64,000 bases of DNA. Origin: Streptomyces sp. A 4/2. GTDB lineage: Bacteria; Actinomycetota; Actinomycetes; Streptomycetales; Streptomycetaceae. Shown here piece by piece: positions 18,158 to 26,620 of this stretch (its first letter is position 1; the number at the start of each line of letters is the position of its first letter). The position numbers and the translations under genes are program-made. The stretch lies in NCBI RefSeq assembly GCF_940670765.1, contig NZ_CALNVW010000008.1, positions 1 to 64,000 of the forward strand, written 5' to 3'. The notes under the pieces were generated by a model. It had not been told where the DNA came from. It did not search any database and was given only the letters and a program-made list of their open reading frames with translations.

Positions 18158-18382
18158 TTACGGCGTCCACGCGTCGCGCTGTACGGCTGCCACGGAGGAG
18201 GCCCGGGCGGACCGCTCCACCGCGACGTAGAGAGGGCCGCCCGGGGCCAAGAAGCGCTGCTGCCGACGCAGTCGTGCCCTGACACGGTCCTCCACCTCCT
18301 CACCAGTTGCGATCTCGGAGAACAACGCGCGGGCGTACAGCCGGGGGCGGGCCTCCCACCCGCGGTGGAGACGGGTTTCCAC
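18158..18382 (-). pseudogene. relic of a DUF5753 (Scr1-type) DNA-binding regulator
   Basis: On the minus strand a 74-residue stretch reads RPRLYARALFSEIATGEEVE and then EDRVRARLRRQQRF, the characteristic opening of the DUF5753 domain of Streptomyces Xre regulators (usual form: YARAxxxA..., then VxxRLxRQxRL). The N-terminal helix-turn-helix is missing, the frame before it is closed or random, and the C-terminal part diverges after VAVERSA. It is best read as an eroded fragment. Confidence 0.55.
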
Positions 18383-18439
18383 CCGCGTTCCACCCACGGG
18401 CTGAAGGATTACGGGGCCGCGAGGCGAATAGTCGAAGTC

Positions 18440-18991
18440 ATGACGCTCACTGACTGGATCATCGACATCGCACTCCTCCTCATCGTCTTCCGCCAGCTGC
18501 GGGAGGAGCGGCTCAGCGCCCGTACGGTGCTGCTGCCGCTGGCCATCATCGGCTGGACGGCCATCAGCTACCTCGACGACATCCCGACCGCCGGCAACGA
18601 CGTGACGCTGGCCGTGGTGTTCGCCGCCGTGGGTATCGCCTTCGGCCTCGTGTCCGGCCTGCTGACCCGGGTCCGTTACGCGGACGGACATGCGCGGATC
18701 AAGGCCACCGCCGGCGCGGCGGGGCTGTGGGTGCTCAGTATGGGATTCCGGCTGGCGTTCGCCGTCTGGTCCAGCCACCCCTCCGGCGCCGCCCACGTCG
18801 CGCACTTCTCCGCCGCCCACGACATCACCAGCGGCCAGGCGTGGGTGGTGGCTCTCGTCCTGATGGCCTTCGGTGAGGTCATCGTCCGCATGGGTACGAT
18901 CGTCGTCCGGGGCGGGCTCCTCGTCGCGCGCAACAAGCAGCACGACCCGGCCTCCGCCCTGACCGCGCCCCGTACCGACGTCCACATCTGA
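18440..18991 (+). CDS. five-helix membrane protein (DUF1453-like)
   Basis: 183 residues with five hydrophobic segments: about 5-18 (WIIDIALLLIVF), 30-48, 57-80 (LAVVFAAVGIAFGLVSGLL), 90-112 and 132-154. An Arg/Lys-rich C-terminus (VARNKQHDPAS) should lie in the cytoplasm. The size and layout fit the DUF1453/CcdC-like membrane proteins often placed beside NarL-type two-component genes in streptomycetes. The ATG at 18440 begins MTLTDWIIDIALL; an upstream in-frame ATG at 18365 would add a charged tail with no SD support. A role as partner or sensor input of the adjacent kinase is inference. Confidence 0.78.
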   Translation: MTLTDWIIDIALLLIVFRQLREERLSARTVLLPLAIIGWTAISYLDDIPTAGNDVTLAVVFAAVGIAFGLVSGLLTRVRYADGHARIKATAGAAGLWVLSMGFRLAFAVWSSHPSGAAHVAHFSAAHDITSGQAWVVALVLMAFGEVIVRMGTIVVRGGLLVARNKQHDPASALTAPRTDVHI

Positions 18992-19082
18992 CCGGGCGGC
19001 ACGGCACGTACGAATCGATGACCCGAGGAACAGGTTCCGTGCCGGAGGCTGTGAAGCGGCCGGCGGCGAACGGAGTACGGGG

Positions 19083-20228
19083 ATGATGAGCAAACAGCGG
19101 TGGACCGGTCCGGTGGACCGGGCGATGCTCGACCGGCACAGCCTGATCGGCGCGACGACCCTGGTGATCTGCATGGCGATCTCCGTGGTCGCGGCCCACG
19201 GCACGACCCTCAAGATCGTCGTCGCCGTACTCGGGGTCCTCGCCGAGCTGGGCATGGTGCTGGGCCGGCGGGTCCTGCCGTCCCCCCTGGGCGCGCTCGG
19301 CGCGACGCTCGCCATTGCCACCGGGCTCGCGATCACGCTCCTGGCGCCGAGTGGGCTCGGATCGGTCCCGGTGCTGGCGGGCACGTCCGTCCTGCCCCTG
19401 CGCCTTCCGGCGGGGCCGGTGCGCCACGCGGGGGTCGGGGTGGTCTCGGTCGCGTTCGGGATCTCGATCCTGGTGGTCACCGGCAGTCCGGCCGGGCTAC
19501 TGGCGGGCGTGGGGGCCTGGTTCATGGCCGACCGGTCCGTGGAGCACGCCGCCCTCCAGGCCGAGCGGGACCGGGCCGTCGCGCTGCTGGCCGAGGTGGA
19601 GGCGTCCCGGCAGGCGCTGCAGGAGGCGGCAGCCGTCGAGGAACGCAGCCGTATCGCCAGGGAGATGCACGATGTCCTCGCGCACAGCCTCGCCGGTCTG
19701 TCCGTGCAGTTGCAGGCCGTGCGGGCGATCGCGAACCGGGAGGGCTCCCCCGCCGTGCTGACCGGCCCGCTCGACCGGGCCGCGGAACTCGCCCGCGAGG
19801 GCGTCCAGGAGGCGCGCGCCGCTGTCGGTGCGCTGCGCGCCGCGCCGCTTCGGGGGGTGGACGACCTCAAGGGGCTGGTCGGCGGGTTTCCCGGCGAGGC
19901 GCACCTGTGGACCACCGGTCGGGCCCGCCCGCTCCGCCCCGAGGCGGGCCACGCGGTGTACCGGGGAGTGCAGGAGGCCATGACGAACGCGGCACGCTAT
20001 GCGACCGGGAGCCCCATCGAGGTGGAAGTGGCGTGGGCAGAAAGGGAGTTGCGGGTGGCTGTCCGCGACCAGGGGCTGCCGCCCGGCCGCGCCCTCTCGG
20101 GCGTGAAGGGGAGCGGCACCGGTCTGGCGAGCATGGCCGAGCGGATCGAAGCGGTCGGCGGGTCGCTGTCCGCGGGGCCCGCACCCGGCGGGACGGGCTG
20201 GCAGATCGAGATGCGCGTACCGGTCTGA
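19083..20228 (+). CDS. NarL-type sensor histidine kinase
   Basis: 381 residues. The N-terminal 150 residues carry about five transmembrane helices with no large extracellular loop. A short coiled segment (AERDRAVALLAEVEASRQ) joins them to a HisKA_3 dimerisation box, EERSRIAREMHDVLAHSLAG, with phospho-His at 196. The ATPase domain has the N-box QEAMTNAARYA and the G-box GSGTGLASMAERIEAVGG. It should autophosphorylate and pass phosphate to the response regulator encoded 197 bp downstream. Two tandem ATG codons (19083, 19086) are possible starts. The signal is probably membrane-derived or a small molecule; the sequence does not tell. Confidence 0.92.
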   Translation: MMSKQRWTGPVDRAMLDRHSLIGATTLVICMAISVVAAHGTTLKIVVAVLGVLAELGMVLGRRVLPSPLGALGATLAIATGLAITLLAPSGLGSVPVLAGTSVLPLRLPAGPVRHAGVGVVSVAFGISILVVTGSPAGLLAGVGAWFMADRSVEHAALQAERDRAVALLAEVEASRQALQEAAAVEERSRIAREMHDVLAHSLAGLSVQLQAVRAIANREGSPAVLTGPLDRAAELAREGVQEARAAVGALRAAPLRGVDDLKGLVGGFPGEAHLWTTGRARPLRPEAGHAVYRGVQEAMTNAARYATGSPIEVEVAWAERELRVAVRDQGLPPGRALSGVKGSGTGLASMAERIEAVGGSLSAGPAPGGTGWQIEMRVPV

Positions 20229-20425
20229 GGGATCGGCGGCGGTGCGGACCGTACGGCTTCCCCTGTCCGTCACGGCCCCCGGTACGGACCGCCCGGTACG
20301 CAGAAGGGCGTGCAGGCGGCACGGTGGCGGCGAACGGCACCGGGGGGCAAGGAAGATGAGGGCGTGAAGACACGTGAGTACATCGGTCGGCGTCCCGGCG
20401 CCGCACACGGGCGGAAGGCGGACGG

Positions 20426-21124
20426 GTGACGATTCGGGTGCTGGTGGCGGACGACCAGGCAGTGGTGCGGGACGGCGTCGTACTGCTGCTGTCGCAGGCC
20501 GACGACATGGAGGTGGTCGGCCAGGCGGGTGACGGGCACGAGGCCGTGCGGCTGGCCTCGGAGTCGCGGCCCGACGTCGCCATCGTCGACCTGCGGATGC
20601 CGGGGCTGGCCGGAGCCGAGGTGACAGCCCGGGTCGTCCGGGCGGACATCGGGGTACGGGTGCTCATCCTGACCACGTACGCGGACGACGACGCGGTGAT
20701 GCCGGCGCTGCGGGCGGGCGCGGCCGGGTACCTGACCAAGGACGCCACCGGCGAGGCGCTGCTCGCCGCGGTCCGCGACGTGGCGGCGGGACACACCGTC
20801 CTGGACCCCGCGGTCCAGCGCCGACTGGTCCAACTGGTCGTCAGCGAGCCGGAATCCACCGTGCCGCCGCCCCCGGCCGGGCCCGCTCCCGAGGCCGGGA
20901 TCCCGGCCGAGGCCGAGGGCCTCACCCGGCGGGAGGTCGATGTCGTCCGACTGGTGGCACAGGGACTCAACAACCGCCAGGTGGCCAGGGACATGGTGGT
21001 CAGCCAGTCGACGGTCAAGACGCACCTCAACCATGTCCTCGCCAAACTGGCCCTGGAGGACCGCGGCGCGCTGATCGCCTGGGCCTGGCGGTACGGGCTG
21101 GCCGACAGGACCGGCGACCGGTAG
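20426..21124 (+). CDS. NarL/LuxR-family response regulator
   Basis: 232 residues from GTG (VTIRVLVADDQAVVRDGV). Receiver domain about 1-120 with the acidic pocket DD near 9-10, phospho-Asp55 in AIVDLRMPGLAG, and the conserved Lys in GYLTKDATGEALL. The LuxR helix-turn-helix is GLTRREVDVVRLVAQGLNNR followed by VSQSTVKTHLNHVL (about 170-220). A Pro/Ala/Glu-rich linker separates them. It is cognate to the upstream kinase by gene order. The target genes are unknown; the adjacent membrane-protein gene is an obvious candidate. Confidence 0.93.
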   Translation: MTIRVLVADDQAVVRDGVVLLLSQADDMEVVGQAGDGHEAVRLASESRPDVAIVDLRMPGLAGAEVTARVVRADIGVRVLILTTYADDDAVMPALRAGAAGYLTKDATGEALLAAVRDVAAGHTVLDPAVQRRLVQLVVSEPESTVPPPPAGPAPEAGIPAEAEGLTRREVDVVRLVAQGLNNRQVARDMVVSQSTVKTHLNHVLAKLALEDRGALIAWAWRYGLADRTGDR

Positions 21125-21137
21125 GGCGCCGACCGAT

Positions 21138-21156
21138 CGTGCCGTGGTCCGGCACG
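21138..21156 (+). terminator. short hairpin after the response regulator
   Basis: CGTGCCG and CGGCACG pair over 7 bp around a 5-nt loop, 14 bp after the stop codon. It is compatible with a Streptomyces terminator but short. Confidence 0.4.
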
Positions 21157-21215
21157 GGTGACGTCGCCGGAGCGGGGCCGTCACCCCGTACGTCGACCGC
21201 CCCCTGGACACTAGG

Positions 21216-21234
21216 TCAGGTTAGGCTAACCTGA
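21216..21234. promoter_or_regulatory. iron box upstream of desE (DmdR/IdeR operator)
   Basis: TCAGGTTAGGCTAACCTGA is the centre of a 25-bp palindrome (21213-21237) that is perfect around its central base. It matches the iron-repressor consensus TTAGGTTAGGCTAACCTAA with two changes. It lies 62 bp before desE. Under iron sufficiency the Fe-bound DtxR-family repressor (DmdR1 in streptomycetes) should block transcription. Confidence 0.9.
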
Positions 21235-21295
21235 CCTGAAGCTGCCCAGCGGCCACACCCCGGCACGTACGGAAAACGGAAAGCAGAGCCCCGCC

Positions 21296-22324
21296 ATGCC
21301 CCACGCCCGCTCTTCCCACCCCTCCCGCCGCAACTTCCTCGCCGCGACCGGCGTCATCGGTATCGGTGCGGCCCTCACCGCCTGCGGCAGCAGCGATTCG
21401 AAGAGCGCGGGCTCTGCGAAATCCGACTCCGGGCCCTGGACGTTCAAGGACGACCGCGGCATCACCGTCAAGGCCGCGTCCACGCCCAGGAAGATCGTCG
21501 CCTTCACCGGCACCGCCGCCGCCCTGCACGACTTCGGCGTGGAGGTCACAGCCGTCTTCGGGCCGACGAAGACCAAGGACGGCAAGGCCGACGTGCAGGC
21601 CGGTGATCTCGACGTGAACAAGGTCGAGATACTCGGCAACGTCTGGGGCGAGTTCAACGTCGAGAAGTACGCGGCGCTCGGCCCCGAACTGCTGATCACC
21701 GGCATGTACGACAAGGGCGCGCTCTGGTACGTCCCCGACGAGTCCAAGTCCAAGATCCTCAAGCTCGCCCCCAGCGTCGCCCTGATGGTCGCGCGCACCA
21801 CGATGCCCGCCGCGCTCCAGCGCCACGCCGAGCTGGCCGCGTCCCTCGGCGCCGACCTCAAGGCCAAGAAGGTCACCGACGCGAAGGCCCGCTTCGAGAA
21901 GGCCGCGGCCCGGTTGCGTGCCGCCGCCAAGGCGAACCCGAAGATCAAGGTCCTGATCGGCTCGGCCAGCGCCGACCTGCTGTACATCTCGACACCCGAA
22001 CCGTCCGCGGACCTGCGGTACTTCAAGGAGCTGGGCGTCAACATCGTCGTCCCGGACAAGGTCGACAAGAGCGGCTGGTTCGAGAGCCTGAGCTGGGAGA
22101 ACGCCGACAAGTACCCGGCCGACATCATCATGATGGACAACCGCACCTCGGCGGTCCAGCCCTCCGCGCTGAAGTCCAAGCCGACCTGGGGCGAGCTGCC
22201 CGCGGTCAAGGCCGGGCAGGTCATCCCGCGCTCCACGACCGACCCGATCTTCTCCTACGACAAGTGCGCCCCGGCCCTGGACGCCCTGGCCGCGGCGATC
22301 GAGAACGCGAAGAAGGTCAGCTGA
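21296..22324 (+). CDS. desE: ferrioxamine-binding lipoprotein of an iron-siderophore ABC importer
   Basis: 342 residues. The N-terminus carries both a twin-arginine-like motif (SRRNFLAATG) and a lipobox (ALTAC, Cys30), so it is exported and lipid-anchored. The body is a FecB/FhuD-type periplasmic-binding-protein fold (TPRKIVAFTGTAAALHDFGV near residue 62, NVEKYAALGPELLITG, GELPAVKAGQVIP). It captures ferrioxamines for import. It is directly controlled by the iron box upstream and forms a two-gene unit with desF (3-bp gap). No permease or ATPase gene is nearby, so it must share those of another transporter. The assignment rests on the conserved des neighbourhood. Confidence 0.93.
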   Translation: MPHARSSHPSRRNFLAATGVIGIGAALTACGSSDSKSAGSAKSDSGPWTFKDDRGITVKAASTPRKIVAFTGTAAALHDFGVEVTAVFGPTKTKDGKADVQAGDLDVNKVEILGNVWGEFNVEKYAALGPELLITGMYDKGALWYVPDESKSKILKLAPSVALMVARTTMPAALQRHAELAASLGADLKAKKVTDAKARFEKAAARLRAAAKANPKIKVLIGSASADLLYISTPEPSADLRYFKELGVNIVVPDKVDKSGWFESLSWENADKYPADIIMMDNRTSAVQPSALKSKPTWGELPAVKAGQVIPRSTTDPIFSYDKCAPALDALAAAIENAKKVS

Positions 22325-22327
22325 CCC

Positions 22328-23176
22328 ATGACGACGGCTGTGTCCGCCCCGTTCCGTTTCTTCGGCCTGCATGTCGTACGGACCCGGCGGCTCAGCCCGT
22401 CGATGGCCCGGATCACCTTCGGGGGCGAGGACCTCAGGGGCTTCGCCGCCGGGGGGCGCGACCAGAGCCTCTCGCTCTTCCTGCCGCGTCCCGGGCAGTA
22501 CGAACCCGTACTGCCGGCCGGCGACAACTGGTTCGCCGAATGGCGGGCGCTGCCCGACGGCGTACGGGCCGTGATGCGCTCGTACACCGTCCGCGAGCAA
22601 CGCCACGACCCCGACGAGGTCGACATCGACTTCGCTCTGCACGGGCCGGCATCAGCTGCTGACACGGCGGATGTCGGCCCTGCCTGTCGTTGGGCCCGAC
22701 AGGCCGCGCCGGGGCAGCGGGTGCGCGTACTGGGGCCCGCGACGAGCGAGAACACCGCCGTCCGCTTCCAGCCGCCCCCCGGCACCGACTCGGTGCTGAT
22801 CTGGGCCGACGAGACCGCGCTGCCCGCCGCGTCGGCCATCCTGGAGTGGCTGCCCGCCGGCACCAGGGCGCGGGTCTGGCTGGAGGTCCAGCACGCCGGT
22901 GACCGGCTGGCGCTCGACACCGCCGCCGACGCCCGGATCACCTGGCTGGTACGGGACGAGGGCGCCCCCTCGGCGGCCGATGCCGTGCGTGCGGCGGAGT
23001 TGCCCGGCGCCCGCCCGTACGCCTGGATCGCGGGCGAGTCCGGTGCGGTGCGGGAACTGCGCCGCCACCTGGTGCGGGAGCGTCAACTCGACCGCAGGCA
23101 CGTCACGTTCGTCGGCTACTGGCGGCGTGGGCTCAGTGACGAGCAGGTGAGGGCGGCTGCCGCGGAAGCGGCCTGA
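22328..23176 (+). CDS. desF: siderophore-interacting FAD-binding reductase
   Basis: 282 residues of the SIP/ViuB family: an N-terminal FAD-binding beta-barrel with RSYTVREQRHDPDEVDIDFAL, and a C-terminal NAD(P)H-binding domain (VLIWADETALPAASAILEWL; AWIAGESGAVRELRRHL). The ending HVTFVGYWRRGLSDE is typical. It should reduce ferric desferrioxamine in the cytoplasm and so release iron. The start lies 3 bp after desE, so the two are cotranscribed and iron-repressed. Beside the des genes this protein is known as DesF. Confidence 0.92.
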   Translation: MTTAVSAPFRFFGLHVVRTRRLSPSMARITFGGEDLRGFAAGGRDQSLSLFLPRPGQYEPVLPAGDNWFAEWRALPDGVRAVMRSYTVREQRHDPDEVDIDFALHGPASAADTADVGPACRWARQAAPGQRVRVLGPATSENTAVRFQPPPGTDSVLIWADETALPAASAILEWLPAGTRARVWLEVQHAGDRLALDTAADARITWLVRDEGAPSAADAVRAAELPGARPYAWIAGESGAVRELRRHLVRERQLDRRHVTFVGYWRRGLSDEQVRAAAAEAA

Positions 23177-23269
23177 GAGACAGGTACGACCGCCGGTTCG
23201 AGAGAGGCACCACGCCGACTTGAGAGACACCCCCGCCGGGGGGAGGGCTCATTGCGACGCAGAGTTTAG

Positions 23270-23288
23270 TTAGGTTAGGCTCACCTAA
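23270..23288. promoter_or_regulatory. iron box upstream of desA
   Basis: TTAGGTTAGGCTCACCTAA is a near-perfect copy of the actinobacterial iron box, inside a longer inverted repeat (23267-23291), 63 bp before desA. It should control the desABCD synthesis operon independently of desEF. Confidence 0.92.
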
Positions 23289-23350
23289 CTACGACGTCGC
23301 AGTGCCGCTCTCCCCCCTCTGTCGTTTCTCCCCCTTCCGGAGGACTGCCC

Positions 23351-24790
23351 ATGCGCTCACACCTGCTCAACGACACCACCGCGGAGCAGTACCGCCGCAC
23401 TGCGACCGCAGCAGTCGAGCGGGTGGCGGCCCAACTAGCCTCCACCACAAGACCGTTCACCGGCATCTCGCCCCAGGAGCTCTCCCCCGCCCTGGCCGCC
23501 GTCGACCTGGACCGGCCCCTCGGCAGTTCGGGCGCCGCCCTCGACGAGCTGGAGACCCTCTATCTGCGGGACGCCGTCTACTTCCACCACCCCCGCTACC
23601 TCGCCCACCTCAACTGCCCGGTCGTCATCCCGGCCGTGACCGCCGAGGCCGTGCTCTCCGCCGTCAACTCCTCCCTGGACACCTGGGACCAGAGCGCGGG
23701 CGGCACCCTGATCGAGCAGCGCCTCGTCGACTGGACGGCGGGCCGCATCGGCTACGGCCCCGCCGCCGACGGCGTGTTCACCAGCGGCGGTTCGCAGTCC
23801 AACCTCCAGGCCCTGCTGCTGGCCCGCGAGGAGGCGAAAACCCAAGACCCCTCCGTACTCAGGGTGTTCACGTCCGAGTGCAGCCACTTCAGCGTCCAGA
23901 AGTCCGCGAAACTGCTCGGCCTGCCGCCCGAGGCGGTCGTCCCGATCCCCTGTGACCGGGAGAAGCGCATGCGGACCGTCGTACTCGCCCGGGAGCTGGA
24001 GCGCTGCCGCGCCGAGGGCGCCGTCCCCATGGCGGTCGTCGCCACCGCGGGGACCACCGACTTCGGTTCCATCGACCCGCTGCCCGAGATCGCCGCGCTC
24101 TGCGCGCAGTACGGCACCTGGCTGCACGTCGACGCGGCGTACGGCTGCGGGCTGCTCGTCTCGCGCAGGCGCGCCCGCCTCGACGGCATCGAGCACGCCG
24201 ACTCGGTGACGGTGGACTACCACAAGTCCTTCTTCCAGCCGGTGAGTTCGAGCGCCCTGGTGGTGCGTGACGGGGCCACCCTGCGGCACGCCACGTACCA
24301 CGCCGACTACCTCAACCCGCGCTCCGCCGCCGAGGCCCGGATCCCGAACCAGGTGGACAAGTCCCTCCAGACGACCCGCCGCTTCGACGCGCTGAAACTG
24401 TGGATGACGCTGCGGGTGATGGGCGCCGACGGGGTCGGGCAGCTCTTCGACGAGGTGGTGGATCTCGCGGAGGAGGGCTGGAAGCTGCTCGTCGCCGACC
24501 CGCGCTTCGACGTGGCCGTGGAGCCGCAGCTCTCCACGCTCGTCTTCCGCTTCGTCCCGTCCGACATCACCGGTCCGGCGCTCATCGACCGCGCCAACCA
24601 GTACGCCCGTAAGGCGCTGTTCGCCTCGGGTGAGGCCGTCGTGGCGGGGACGACCGTCAACGGCCGCGCGTACCTCAAGTTCACCCTGCTCAACCCCGAG
24701 ACCACCGTCGACGACATCGCCGCCGTGCTCGAACTCCTCGCCGACCACGCCGGCCAGTACCTGGGAGAGACCCTTGTCCACGCCTCCTGA
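23351..24790 (+). CDS. desA: lysine decarboxylase of desferrioxamine synthesis (PLP-dependent)
   Basis: 479 residues of the group II PLP decarboxylase family. The PLP Lys is residue 292 in [17 protein letters not shown]; other family motifs are [33 protein letters not shown] and HVDAAYGCG. It converts L-lysine to cadaverine, the first step to desferrioxamine. CCGGAGGA precedes the ATG. First gene of desABCD; its 3' end overlaps the desB start by 17 bp. Regulation by the iron box just upstream is expected. Confidence 0.95.
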   Translation: MRSHLLNDTTAEQYRRTATAAVERVAAQLASTTRPFTGISPQELSPALAAVDLDRPLGSSGAALDELETLYLRDAVYFHHPRYLAHLNCPVVIPAVTAEAVLSAVNSSLDTWDQSAGGTLIEQRLVDWTAGRIGYGPAADGVFTSGGSQSNLQALLLAREEAKTQDPSVLRVFTSECSHFSVQKSAKLLGLPPEAVVPIPCDREKRMRTVVLARELERCRAEGAVPMAVVATAGTTDFGSIDPLPEIAALCAQYGTWLHVDAAYGCGLLVSRRRARLDGIEHADSVTVDYHKSFFQPVSSSALVVRDGATLRHATYHADYLNPRSAAEARIPNQVDKSLQTTRRFDALKLWMTLRVMGADGVGQLFDEVVDLAEEGWKLLVADPRFDVAVEPQLSTLVFRFVPSDITGPALIDRANQYARKALFASGEAVVAGTTVNGRAYLKFTLLNPETTVDDIAAVLELLADHAGQYLGETLVHAS

Positions 24791-26084
24791 TCCCCAGCGG
24801 GTCCACGAATTCGCCCCGGATCCCCAGCGGATCCACGACTTCATCGCGATCGGTCTCGGACCGTTCAACCTGGGGCTCGCCTGCCTGACCGAGCCCGTCG
24901 ACGGACTGGACGGGCTCTTCCTGGAGTCCAAGCCGGACTTCGACTGGCACAGCGGGATGTTCCTGGAGGGCGCCACCCTCCAGACCCCGTTCCTCTCCGA
25001 CCTGGTGACGCTGGCCGACCCCACCTCCCCGTACTCCTTCCTCAACTACCTCAAGGAATCGGGGCGGTTGTACTCCTTCTACATCCGCGAGAGTTTCTAT
25101 CCCCTGCGCGAGGAGTTCAACGACTACTGCCGCTGGGCCGCCGCGAAACTCCCCACGGTCCGCTTCGGGGAATCGGTCACCGAAGTGACGTACGAGGAAC
25201 AGGACGCGGTGTACGCGGTACGGACCGCGACCGGCGCCACCCACCGGGGCCGCAGGCTCGTCCTCGGCACCGGGACGCCCGCGTACATCCCGGAGTCCTG
25301 CCGCGGCATCGGCGGCGACCTGATCCACAACTCCCGTTACCTGGAGGCGAAAGAGAGCCTCCAGGCCAAGGAGTCCATCACCGTGGTGGGCAGCGGACAG
25401 AGCGCGGCCGAGATCTACCACGACCTGCTCCAGGACATCGACACCCACGGCTACGCGCTGAACTGGGTCACCCGCTCCCCCCGCTTCTTCCCGCTGGAGT
25501 ACACCAAGCTCACGCTGGAGATGACCTCGCCGGAGTACGTGGACTACTTCCACGCCCTGCCCGCGGGGACCCGCGACCGGCTCAACGCATCGCAGAAGAA
25601 CCTCTACAAGGGCATCAACTCCGAGCTGATCGACGCCATCTTCGACCTGCTGTACGCGAAGAACCGGCGCGGCCCGGTGCCGACCCGGCTGATGACCAAC
25701 ACCTCGCTGGAGAGCGCCCGTCACGACCACGGCACCTACACGCTGGGGCTGCGCCAGGAGGAGCAGGGGAAGGACTTCACCCTCGCCACCCAGGGGCTGG
25801 TCCTCGCCACCGGCTACCGGTACCAGGTGCCGGAGTTCCTGGCGCCGGTGCGCGACCGGATCCGGTGGGACGAGCAGGGACGGTTCGACGTCCGGCGCAA
25901 CTACAGCATCGACGCGGACCGCACGCTCTACGTCCAGAACGCCGAGCTGCACACCCACGGGTTCACCGCCCCCGACCTGGGAATGGCCGCGTACCGCAAC
26001 GCGTGCATCATCCGCGAGCTGCTCGACGGCCAGGAGTACTACCCGGTCGAGAAGACCATCGCTTTCCAGGAGTTCGCCGCATGA
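24774..26084 (+). CDS. desB: cadaverine N-hydroxylase (FAD/NADPH monooxygenase)
   Basis: 436 residues of the lysine/ornithine N-monooxygenase family. FAD site [22 protein letters not shown] site [18 protein letters not shown], and the C-terminal [13 protein letters not shown] motif. It hydroxylates cadaverine to N-hydroxycadaverine with O2 and NADPH. The likely start is a TTG inside desA (SD GGGAGA 5 bp away), giving translational coupling. The N-terminus contains a recent-looking in-frame duplication: [10 protein letters not shown] is followed by [10 protein letters not shown], and only the second copy leads into the fold. The desC start overlaps its stop by 4 bp. Confidence 0.93.
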   Translation: MSTPPDPQRVHEFAPDPQRIHDFIAIGLGPFNLGLACLTEPVDGLDGLFLESKPDFDWHSGMFLEGATLQTPFLSDLVTLADPTSPYSFLNYLKESGRLYSFYIRESFYPLREEFNDYCRWAAAKLPTVRFGESVTEVTYEEQDAVYAVRTATGATHRGRRLVLGTGTPAYIPESCRGIGGDLIHNSRYLEAKESLQAKESITVVGSGQSAAEIYHDLLQDIDTHGYALNWVTRSPRFFPLEYTKLTLEMTSPEYVDYFHALPAGTRDRLNASQKNLYKGINSELIDAIFDLLYAKNRRGPVPTRLMTNTSLESARHDHGTYTLGLRQEEQGKDFTLATQGLVLATGYRYQVPEFLAPVRDRIRWDEQGRFDVRRNYSIDADRTLYVQNAELHTHGFTAPDLGMAAYRNACIIRELLDGQEYYPVEKTIAFQEFAA

Positions 26085-26620
26085 CCGCGCTCGCCACCGA
26101 TCAGTTCACCTTCCGTCCGCTGGATCCCGGCTCCGACGCCGGGCTGGTGCACGGCTGGGTCACGCACCCCAAGGCCGCCTTCTGGCTGATGGGGGACGCG
26201 AGTCCGGCGGACGTCGAGCGTGAGTACCGGTCCATCGCGGCGGCCGAGCACCACGACGCGTTCATCGGGCTCCACCGGGGCGTCCCCGCGTTCCTGATGG
26301 AGCGTTACGACCCGGCGCACGTCGAGCTGAAGGGGCTGTACGAGGCGGAGCCCGGCGATGTCGGCATGCACTTCCTCGTCGCGCCGGCCGACACCCCGGT
26401 CCACGGCTTCACCCGCGCGGTGATCACGGCGGTGATGACGGAACTGTTCGCGGATCCGGCGACGCGCAGGGTGGTGGTGGAACCCGACGTACGCAACGAA
26501 GCGGTCCACGCCCTCAACCGCGCCGTCGGCTTCGAGACCGTGCGCGAGATCCAGAAGCCCGAGAAGACCGCCTGTCTCTCCATATGCACCCGCGCCGTGT
26601 TCGAAGGAGGCCGTCGATGA
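26081..26620 (+). CDS. desC: N-hydroxycadaverine acyltransferase (GNAT)
   Basis: 179 residues related to the IucB/RhbD acyl-CoA N-acyltransferases: [40 protein letters not shown], and the GNAT end [20 protein letters not shown], then [15 protein letters not shown]. It acylates N-hydroxycadaverine with succinyl-CoA (or acetyl-CoA) to make the hydroxamate building block. The ATG at 26081 overlaps the desB stop (ATGA), and its own stop overlaps desD by 4 bp, so all four enzymes are coupled in translation. Confidence 0.94.
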   Translation: MTALATDQFTFRPLDPGSDAGLVHGWVTHPKAAFWLMGDASPADVEREYRSIAAAEHHDAFIGLHRGVPAFLMERYDPAHVELKGLYEAEPGDVGMHFLVAPADTPVHGFTRAVITAVMTELFADPATRRVVVEPDVRNEAVHALNRAVGFETVREIQKPEKTACLSICTRAVFEGGRR

